A stretch of 5,871 nucleotides of DNA from NCBI GenBank assembly GCA_025462985.1, contig JAOAPP010000535.1:1-5871 (forward strand). The letters are read 5' to 3'. Shown here piece by piece: positions 1 through 5,219 of the stretch. Both the position numbers and the translations under genes were made by a program. The stretch comes from Bryobacterales bacterium. Lineage in GTDB: Bacteria > Acidobacteriota > Terriglobia > Bryobacterales > Bryobacteraceae. The notes under the pieces were generated by a model, which searched no databases, was not told where the DNA came from, and saw only the letters and a list, made by a program, of their open reading frames with translations. Position 1 is the first letter of the stretch. Every line of letters begins with the position of its first letter.

Positions 1-704
1 ACCAGGCCATCGTTTCAGCGATGCACCAGGCCCATCTGGCGGTTGAAGAGTCCATCTTCGAAGGCATTGCGGCCGCCTATTCTGCGGTTGTACCGGAAGA
101 TCGTGCGCGTGGCGTAGTGGTGGTGGATATCGGGGCACAATCCACGCAGTTGGCTGTCTATGATGGCGACGCATTGCTCCTGGCGACCGCTATTCCGGTA
201 GCGGCTGATCACATGACTCGCGACATCTCCTGGCTGTTGAAGGTCAACTACGACGACGCGGAGAATCTGAAGCGGCAGTACGGGTATGCCGTCGCCGGAC
301 ACGCTTCCGGCAACTCCGTTATCGACATTCCGACTGCAGAAGGGCGGGGCATGCGAGAAGCACCGCTGAGCCAGCTGAATGAAATTCTAGAAGCGCGAGC
401 CGAAGAAATCTTCGAGCGCGTTTACGAAGAGATCCTGCGGGTTGGCATGGAGCAGTCCCTTCTCGAAGGTGCCGTGCTCACCGGCGGCGGGGCTGTGCTA
501 CCGGGCATGTGCGACGTTGCGGAACGTACGTTGAACTGTCAGGCGCGGAATGGGCTCGCTACCGGCATTGAAGGCTGGCCGAGTGAGCTGGATAGTCCTT
601 CCTGGACCGTCGCCGCCGGGCTCGCGATGTACTCCGGGCGCCTGAAGCTGAAGCGCGACTGGAAGCGCACGAACACGGGTTTGGCTGGTTTGGTCTCGAA
701 ATAG
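1..704 (+). CDS. ftsA: Cell division protein FtsA, C-terminal part (5' end outside window)
   Basis: FtsA is an actin-family ATPase that tethers FtsZ filaments to the inner membrane. The reading frame is already open at base 3, and the first ATG at 21 is internal, so this is the last 233 residues or so of a protein usually near 420. Bases 114-158 encode the second phosphate-binding strand-loop (VVVVDIGAQSTQLAVY), where the usual glycine-rich loop has become G-A-Q-S-T. Bases 468-509 encode the adenosine-site motif (GAVLTGGGAVLPGM). Between them is a helical stretch beginning DHMTRDIS, typical of FtsA. The C-terminus is short and basic (LKLKRDWKR, then TGLAGLVSK) and lacks the aromatic-rich amphipathic membrane helix of enterobacterial FtsA. 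The stop is 13 bases before ftsZ, the classic gene order, so co-transcription is expected. The identification is firm because of the motifs and the neighbour. Confidence 0.93.
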   Translation, partial: QAIVSAMHQAHLAVEESIFEGIAAAYSAVVPEDRARGVVVVDIGAQSTQLAVYDGDALLLATAIPVAADHMTRDISWLLKVNYDDAENLKRQYGYAVAGHASGNSVIDIPTAEGRGMREAPLSQLNEILEARAEEIFERVYEEILRVGMEQSLLEGAVLTGGGAVLPGMCDVAERTLNCQARNGLATGIEGWPSELDSPSWTVAAGLAMYSGRLKLKRDWKRTNTGLAGLVSK

Positions 705-717
705 AAAGAAGATACGA

Positions 718-1887
718 ATGTCGGACGATTTGAAGTTTTCGATCGAAGAAGAAGTGCAGCTTGGCACCAGAATCAAAGTCGTGGGCGTGGGCGGCGGCGG
801 CTCCAATGCAGTTGCGCGCATGCTACACGAGGGAGTAACCGGCGTAGATTTCTACGTCATGAATACCGATAAGCAGGCTCTGGCGGCGTCGCCGGTAGCG
901 AATAAGCTTACGCTTGGAAAGAAGCTGGCAAACGGCTTGGGAGCGGGCGCGGACCCATCGGTGGGACGCCAGGCGGCTCTCGAAGAAACCGAGCACATCA
1001 TTGAAATTCTGGAAGGCGCAGACATGGTGTTTGTCACGGCCGGGCTTGGCGGCGGCACCGGCACTGGCGCTGCGCCGGTCGTAGCCTCGCTCGCCAAGGA
1101 GTTGAATGCCCTCACCGTGGCGGTTGTCACCAAGCCGTTTTCTTTTGAAGGGTCTCGCCGCATGCGTCAGGCGGAGCGCGGTCTGCAGGAACTCGCTGCC
1201 AGCTGCGACACCGTCATCACCGTGCCGAACGAAAAGCTGCTGGGGCTTGCGCCGAAGGGTACAACTTTCCTGCAGTCCTTCCGCCTGGCCGACGATGTAC
1301 TGCGCCAGGCCGTTCAGGGCATCGCCGATATCATCACTACGCCGGGTCTGATCAATCGCGACTTCTCCGATATTCGGACGATCATGGTCGGCATGGGCTA
1401 CGCCATGATGGGCACAGCGGTCGGGCGTGGACCGGATGCGGCGCTCGAAGCGGCCCGTCATGCCATTAACAGCCCGCTTATGGAAGAAGGCGGGATTGTC
1501 GGAGCGCGTGGTGTGTTGATCAACATCACGGGCTCGAGCAACCTGGGCATTCACGAGGTCAATGAAGCCTGCAACCTCATCCGTGAAGCCGCACAGAATC
1601 ATGATGTGCAGATTAATTTCGGCATCGTGATGGATGAAGCGATGGGCGATGAAGTGAAGATCACTGTGATTGCGACCGGCTTCCAGCACGAGCCGCTCCC
1701 GGAACTCGATCGGCGGCATCCTAACTTTCCATTCACGGCTGCGGAAGCTGCAGCAGGGGTGAGCACGGAAGGCGGCCCTGCGGCACAACCGCCAGAGACG
1801 CATCAAGAGCCTGCAGCCGAAGAATCGCCCACGCACGATTACGACACCCCGGCATTTCTGCGAAAGCAGAAGCGCATGGTTCAGTAG
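718..1887 (+). CDS. ftsZ: Cell division protein FtsZ
   Basis: FtsZ is the tubulin-like GTPase that polymerises into the cytokinetic ring. It is complete at 389 residues, normal for the family. Visible motifs in order: nucleotide loop GVGGGGSNA (23-31), NTD (49-51), tubulin signature GGGTGTG (111-117), PFSFEG (140-145), and synergy loop NRDFSD (213-218), whose two aspartates complete the GTPase site of the next subunit. The globular core ends near residue 322. A proline-, alanine- and glutamate-rich linker of about 50 residues follows, then the conserved tail YDTPAFLRKQ (375-384) that binds FtsA and other partners, and a short basic end (KRMVQ). Arginine at 214, where many FtsZ proteins have V or L, fits an acidobacterial type as remembered. 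The ATG at 718 is preceded by a purine-rich AAAGAAGA about six bases upstream, a modest ribosome binding site. Confidence 0.98.
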   Translation: MSDDLKFSIEEEVQLGTRIKVVGVGGGGSNAVARMLHEGVTGVDFYVMNTDKQALAASPVANKLTLGKKLANGLGAGADPSVGRQAALEETEHIIEILEGADMVFVTAGLGGGTGTGAAPVVASLAKELNALTVAVVTKPFSFEGSRRMRQAERGLQELAASCDTVITVPNEKLLGLAPKGTTFLQSFRLADDVLRQAVQGIADIITTPGLINRDFSDIRTIMVGMGYAMMGTAVGRGPDAALEAARHAINSPLMEEGGIVGARGVLINITGSSNLGIHEVNEACNLIREAAQNHDVQINFGIVMDEAMGDEVKITVIATGFQHEPLPELDRRHPNFPFTAAEAAAGVSTEGGPAAQPPETHQEPAAEESPTHDYDTPAFLRKQKRMVQ

Positions 1888-1900
1888 ACCAAGCGTAAGA

Positions 1901-1944
1901 GCGACAGAAACTGCTCGTCCGACACGGGCGGTTTCTGCCGTCGC
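1901..1944 (+). terminator. Strong hairpin just after ftsZ, possible terminator or mRNA-stabilising stem
   Basis: Starting 14 bases after the ftsZ stop, bases 1905-1918 (CAGAAACTGCTCGT) pair without interruption with 1924-1937 (ACGGGCGGTTTCTG). This gives 14 pairs, two of them G-U, closed by a five-base loop CCGAC. A lower stem, GCGA (1901-1904) with TCGC (1941-1944), extends it across a three-base bulge. No U-tract follows, so it is not a textbook intrinsic terminator. It could still pause polymerase, protect the ftsAZ mRNA 3' end, or insulate the downstream operon. The pairing was read directly; the function is inferred. Confidence 0.5.
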
Positions 1945-1970
1945 GCTATAATCCATCCAACGTTATAGCG
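1944..1970. repeat. Perfect 8-bp inverted repeat overlapping the -10 element, possible operator
   Basis: CGCTATAA (1944-1951) is the exact reverse complement of TTATAGCG (1963-1970), with 11 bases between the arms. The centres of the two arms are 19 bases apart, about two helical turns, as expected for a site bound by a dimeric regulator. The left arm covers five of the six bases of the TATAAT, and the right arm ends seven bases before the ATG, so a bound protein would block initiation. In RNA made by read-through from ftsZ the same repeat could form a hairpin just before the start codon. The repeat itself is certain; its role is inferred. Confidence 0.45.
1947..1952 (+). promoter_or_regulatory. 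Candidate sigma70-type -10 element (TATAAT)
   Basis: A perfect TATAAT lies 24 bases before the lipoprotein start, in the only sizeable gap between ftsZ and the next operon. Initiation would be expected near 1959, giving a leader of only about 18 bases. No convincing -35 element is present: the hexamer at 17-base spacing is ACGGGC, and there is no TG extension. The hexamer is also part of an inverted repeat, so its match may be a by-product of that repeat. Position and perfect match favour a promoter; the missing -35 argues for a weak or activator-dependent one. Confidence 0.38.
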
Positions 1971-1979
1971 GCTTGGATG
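1954..1979. repeat. 7-bp inverted repeat sequestering the lipoprotein start codon
   Basis: CATCCAA (1954-1960) is the exact reverse complement of TTGGATG (1973-1979), whose last three bases are the ATG of the lipoprotein gene. Its arms interleave with those of the 1944-1970 repeat, so in RNA the two stems compete. A pseudoknot looks strained because only two bases would cross the eight-pair stem. It may be a translational switch on read-through transcripts, or chance. A transcript starting near 1959 would lack most of the left arm. Confidence 0.35.
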
Positions 1980-3260
1980 AGTAATTTATTCCCCATACGA
2001 GCACTGTCCATTCTCGCGCCCGTATGGCTGTTCTCTCTGGGCTGCACCACGTCAGTCGTGGTCCCCCCTGTCGAGAAGATTTTGCCAGCCGCGTCCAGGC
2101 CACCTCACACGGCTGAAGCCAGCAAAGCTGTCGACCTCAATCTGGACGGCACCCTGTCCATGCAAGGATTCGCGCGCCCAAGCGATGGCAGGTTCTCTCA
2201 ACTGCTGCAGGATCTGGATCTGTCGTTCTCCGCATTGTGGCGGCCCGATCAGATCAGCTATCACCGATTTGGATCGATCATTGAAGCGATCCCACAGCGG
2301 CCTTTCTATGTAGCGGCGTCGAGCGAAGGCTTCTTCAAGGGCTCCAAAGAGTATGCGACGACTCGCATCGATAAGGTTTTCCGGGCGAGCGAGCCCGGGC
2401 ATCTGACGGTCGTGATGACCGACCTGTTTGAGCAGGATCTGGACATCAGCTCCATCCAGCAGTCCCTCCGCGCGTCTCACTTTCCAGAGCGTTCCAGCCT
2501 TGCCATCTGGCAATGGCGGATGCCCTTCAGCGGTCCTATCTTCGATTTCGACTTTCGCGTTCGGGAAGGCCGGATCTACACCGGAGAACGGTACCTCTAC
2601 ATGCTGGCCCTAGGGCCGAAAGAATCGATCGAAAAGTTGCGCGGGTCCATAGACCATAACGTTACGATCGGCAAACCGAATTATTTTCTGCTGCCAAGCG
2701 AGCCGGTCAAGAGCTCTGCCGACTGGCTACCGATTGCCCAAACCGCAAACACGGCTCTTAAAACCCGGCACGCCGGCGATGCCGATTCAGTTCCTTACTC
2801 CGTGTATCGAGTCTCGCGAGGCTGCAGCACGGCGGAGCTAACCGCGCGTCCGCAGCTTTCAGCGGCTCCGGGCGGCGCTTATCAGGCAGATCTGCTGGCC
2901 GTCGCAAACAACAATGGAAAATGGTCTTCGCGGCGGCTGTCGGATCCGGATATCAACTCCACAGTCGATCGAAGCGGGCATGATTCGGTCAAAATCAAAG
3001 TGAGTTGTCAGGCCGTGATGGGCTCAGGAACCGTATTGCTCCGCGTTCGTAGAGTGGGAACGGGCGACGATATTGTCCTTCCCCCATGGGTGACGGCCAG
3101 CAGCGCCAGCTCCATGCAGTTCAACGATGCCCTGAACCGCAAGCAGTCCGACTGGGGCGAGAAAACCCTCAACCTGGCGCCGTTGGTGCGAGGGCTGGCA
3201 AACACTGCGACGGATCAAACTACCATGGCGATTGCGTATATCTATTTTGTGGCGAACTAG
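1977..3260 (+). CDS. Secreted, probable lipoprotein with VWA-like (MIDAS) domain
   Basis: The 427-residue product begins with a hydrophobic signal segment (residues 7-22) ending FSLG before Cys23, so lipid anchoring by signal peptidase II is likely, although serine at -3 is not ideal. Residues 50-235 or so read as a von Willebrand A fold: strand with LNLDGTLSM, giving a MIDAS motif D57-x-T59-x-S61; TT at 128-129 for the middle threonine; then LTVVMTDLFE with D149. IWQWRMPFSGPIFD and YLYMLALGP follow. Such domains bind a divalent metal and protein partners. Residues 240-427 look beta-rich, contain Cys283 and Cys344, and end in a KTLNLAPLVRGL segment. ATG 1977 is the first start after an in-frame TAA at 1896 and places the signal peptide correctly; no good ribosome binding site precedes it. 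It heads the downstream operon, four bases before the next gene. No named family is claimed beyond the VWA-like fold. Confidence 0.62.
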   Translation: MSNLFPIRALSILAPVWLFSLGCTTSVVVPPVEKILPAASRPPHTAEASKAVDLNLDGTLSMQGFARPSDGRFSQLLQDLDLSFSALWRPDQISYHRFGSIIEAIPQRPFYVAASSEGFFKGSKEYATTRIDKVFRASEPGHLTVVMTDLFEQDLDISSIQQSLRASHFPERSSLAIWQWRMPFSGPIFDFDFRVREGRIYTGERYLYMLALGPKESIEKLRGSIDHNVTIGKPNYFLLPSEPVKSSADWLPIAQTANTALKTRHAGDADSVPYSVYRVSRGCSTAELTARPQLSAAPGGAYQADLLAVANNNGKWSSRRLSDPDINSTVDRSGHDSVKIKVSCQAVMGSGTVLLRVRRVGTGDDIVLPPWVTASSASSMQFNDALNRKQSDWGEKTLNLAPLVRGLANTATDQTTMAIAYIYFVAN

Positions 3261-3264
3261 CTAG

Positions 3265-3729
3265 ATGAGAAACCAACAATGGCCATCCGTACTGATCGCG
3301 ATACTCATCGCAGCGGCAATCGTCATCGGCCCGGGACTTGTTTTGTCGGGATTTGCGTCGAATTCAGTGAATCCTCTCGATCCCAACGTCAGCGTTGATG
3401 CCTGGAGAGGCGCCTACACGACGGCTCTCGGCTGGAGCGCGGCGGTGGCCGCCTTGTTCTCTGCAGTGTGGCTGCTGATGGCTCACGGAGGGCGCGGGCT
3501 CGACACGAAAGCCGGCGCCTGGTACGCGCTCTGGGGGGTAGCGATCTTCATAGCGGCGTTGCTGGCCTGGCTCATTCCGCCCGCGGTGAAAGAAGGTCCT
3601 GCGATGCCGATGTCTATCTGTGCGGTCCTGGTTTTCGCGGCATACTGGACGGCGACACTGTTCCTGACGCCCGATCAATATCGCTATACCCCGCTCCTGG
3701 GCAGAGTTCTTTGGGGGCGACACGCATGA
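3265..3729 (+). CDS. Small integral membrane protein with four predicted membrane segments
   Basis: This 154-residue protein is not recognised as a named family. Four hydrophobic stretches are evident near residues 8-30, 51-73, 84-105 and 115-135, with short polar loops between them. The loop after the first segment (NSVNPLDPNVSVDAWRG) is probably on the opposite side from the basic ends. The tail after the last segment is about 20 residues and ends LLGRVLWGRHA. It starts four bases after the lipoprotein stop, and its TGA overlaps the ATG of the tubulin-like gene, so all three are almost certainly translated from one message. The position between an extracytoplasmic lipoprotein and a cytoplasmic tubulin-like protein suggests a membrane anchor or connector; that role is inference. 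The ribosome binding site is weak, with only GTGGCG in the upstream coding end, consistent with coupling to the preceding gene. Confidence 0.75.
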   Translation: MRNQQWPSVLIAILIAAAIVIGPGLVLSGFASNSVNPLDPNVSVDAWRGAYTTALGWSAAVAALFSAVWLLMAHGGRGLDTKAGAWYALWGVAIFIAALLAWLIPPAVKEGPAMPMSICAVLVFAAYWTATLFLTPDQYRYTPLLGRVLWGRHA

Positions 3730-5186
3730 GCAATTGTTTACTGTCTATCGGAGGCTCAGGCCATCGGGCGTTGAAGCCTCTGGTTTTCCTCGCCGCAGCC
3801 GGCGCCTTGGGCGATGCCGAGCTTTCGCTTCTCTGCGTAGACAATGACGGAACAAACGGGAACCTGACCGAGAGTCTCAACCTCATTCACCTGTACGACA
3901 AAGTTCGCGGCAAGCAGAAATGGATGGGAGACAGTCCGTTCTTCCGTCCAAAGCTCCGGCTCGCGGATGAACGTCCGTGGTCGCCTTTCTCGGCTCGCGA
4001 AGGGGATCCGACACTCGATCATTACCTCGGTCACGAATCGATGAGGGCCAACGCGGAAGAATTGACGGCGCTATACGAATTTCTGTATGACCGGGAGAAG
4101 CGGAGCTTGTCGGTCGCGGAGGGTTTTCGGGGCAGACCTTCGATCGGCGCAGCCGTTTATCGGGCCGCGGCACGAGGGGGAACCAACGGGCATCCGGACG
4201 CACTCCAGAGATTGCGAGAACAGCTGGAGGCCGGTACAGCGCAAGGGCGCAGCGTGAAGCTCTTCAGCATCGGCTCCATCTTCGGAGGAACCGGTGCAGC
4301 GGGCCTGCCCAGCATCCCGGTCTCGCTCATCGACAGCATGAAGCACGGGAGCGAACACGTCCTGTCCGGCGGCGCGTTTCTGCTTCCTTACTTCGAGTTC
4401 AATCCGAGCGCGCTTGATGATCAGGGGCCGCACGCCAACCCGAACGACTTCATCATGATGATGAAGGACGCGCTGCGCTACTACCTGCTGAACCCGAGCC
4501 GCTACCAATGCATCTACGCGATCGGTGCGGACAAGTGGCGGCACCTGGAGAATGCGGCGGTCGGCAAGGAGAAACAGCGCAACCAGTCCGATCTTGTCGA
4601 GTTCCTGGCGGCGCTCGCCGCCTCTAACTTCCTCGTAACGTGGCAGCCGCCTGATTCCGGTGAAAATGGCCATGGGCCGGCACTCTACGTGTTGCACCGG
4701 GAAAAGGAAGGGGAGTTCAACTGGAGCGATGTTCCAGAGCAGGAGCGGATCAAGCCGACGCTCGCTGCCTTTACCCGCTTCTGCTTTCTGTATGTCAACG
4801 ATTTCTATCCTGAGCTCGCGAAGGCCGCCCATCAGCGCATCGGCGCAACCTGGTTTACGCGGCACGTTCAGCATGCGGGCGTGAATCCGGCGACGGCTGA
4901 ATTTCAGGAGCAGGCATCCTCCATGCGGGACTTCTGCCGGGAATTTCTCCGATGGCTGGTGGATCTGCATCACGGCGGAGGCATGGCGCTCAACCTTGTG
5001 CATGCGAACGCCTTCGCCCAGTACCCGTTTGTGGATGAGGCGTTTCCGACTTTGATCGTAGGCGACCGCTACCGCTCCACGGCGAAGCAGGTCGTTCAGC
5101 AGGTTGCGGGGCTGCCGCTTGAGCACAGGCCCGATTTGTCCGGTTTTGGTCACTTTGTTCATGCGCTCGCCGCTGTGACGGCGTAA
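3726..5186 (+). CDS. Divergent tubulin/FtsZ-superfamily protein
   Basis: The 486-residue product has the landmarks of a tubulin-type nucleotide-binding domain but is not FtsZ. The first strand and loop are SIGGSGHRA (7-15). A second strand ends in LLCVDNDGTNGN (36-46), where FtsZ has NTD. The signature loop is SIFGGTGAAGLP (184-195), matching GGGTGSG loosely. A strand GAFLLPYFEF (216-225) occupies the place of the FtsZ PFSFE strand. No NxDFAD-type synergy loop is seen; NQSDLVEFLAALAA (286-299) may be the equivalent helix. About 180 alpha-helical residues follow. It probably binds GTP and may assemble, but catalysis is uncertain. ATG 3726 overlaps the previous stop as ATGA with a G-rich GGGGGCG upstream. 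The frame is open further 5', but such starts would lie inside the membrane gene. The context with a VWA protein recalls the FtsZ-like membrane-remodelling systems; a Tubulin_2-type relationship is plausible but unchecked. Confidence 0.72.
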   Translation: MSNCLLSIGGSGHRALKPLVFLAAAGALGDAELSLLCVDNDGTNGNLTESLNLIHLYDKVRGKQKWMGDSPFFRPKLRLADERPWSPFSAREGDPTLDHYLGHESMRANAEELTALYEFLYDREKRSLSVAEGFRGRPSIGAAVYRAAARGGTNGHPDALQRLREQLEAGTAQGRSVKLFSIGSIFGGTGAAGLPSIPVSLIDSMKHGSEHVLSGGAFLLPYFEFNPSALDDQGPHANPNDFIMMMKDALRYYLLNPSRYQCIYAIGADKWRHLENAAVGKEKQRNQSDLVEFLAALAASNFLVTWQPPDSGENGHGPALYVLHREKEGEFNWSDVPEQERIKPTLAAFTRFCFLYVNDFYPELAKAAHQRIGATWFTRHVQHAGVNPATAEFQEQASSMRDFCREFLRWLVDLHHGGGMALNLVHANAFAQYPFVDEAFPTLIVGDRYRSTAKQVVQQVAGLPLEHRPDLSGFGHFVHALAAVTA

Positions 5187-5199
5187 GCGTTTTGTTGAT

Positions 5200-5208
5200 G
5201 GAGGAGGT
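5200..5208 (+). promoter_or_regulatory. Strong ribosome binding site (GGAGGAGGT)
   Basis: GGAGGAGGT, containing a full anti-16S match, lies 11 bases before ATG 5220 and 20 bases before the in-frame ATG 5229. It decides the start at 5220 and is by far the best ribosome binding site in the window. The last gene may therefore be translated more heavily than its operon partners and independently of coupling, despite the gap of only 33 bases. Confidence 0.8.
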
Positions 5209-5219
5209 CCTTTCGTAAG

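Noticed and set aside
1938..1952. U-tract completing an intrinsic terminator after the ftsZ hairpin
   Set aside because: The bases after the stem are GC-rich and then TATAAT; no run of T is present, so a classical intrinsic terminator is not claimed.
823..1956. Long open frame on the - strand (377 codons) opposite ftsZ
   Set aside because: It lies almost wholly antisense to a certain ftsZ, its translation is rich in Arg, His and Cys with no domain pattern, and it would begin inside the structured junction.
1944..1979. H-type pseudoknot or riboswitch formed by the two interleaved repeats
   Set aside because: The arm order fits, but only two bases would have to cross an eight-pair stem, which is sterically unlikely; competing stems are the simpler reading, and no known riboswitch core is visible.
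3257..3264. CTAGCTAG palindrome at the lipoprotein/membrane-gene boundary
   Set aside because: An 8-base palindrome made from a stop codon and its flank is expected by chance and has no partner elsewhere in the window.
3468..3725. N-terminal extension of the tubulin-like protein from an ATG at 3468
   Set aside because: It would overlap most of the membrane gene, adds an Arg/Gly-rich stretch unlike a protein domain, and puts the first nucleotide-binding strand 86 residues in; ATG 3726 with the ATGA overlap fits better.
4071..5162. Long open frame on the - strand (363 codons) opposite the tubulin-like gene
   Set aside because: It is a GC-driven shadow; its translation has no recognisable motif, while the + strand frame carries the nucleotide-binding signature and good operon spacing.
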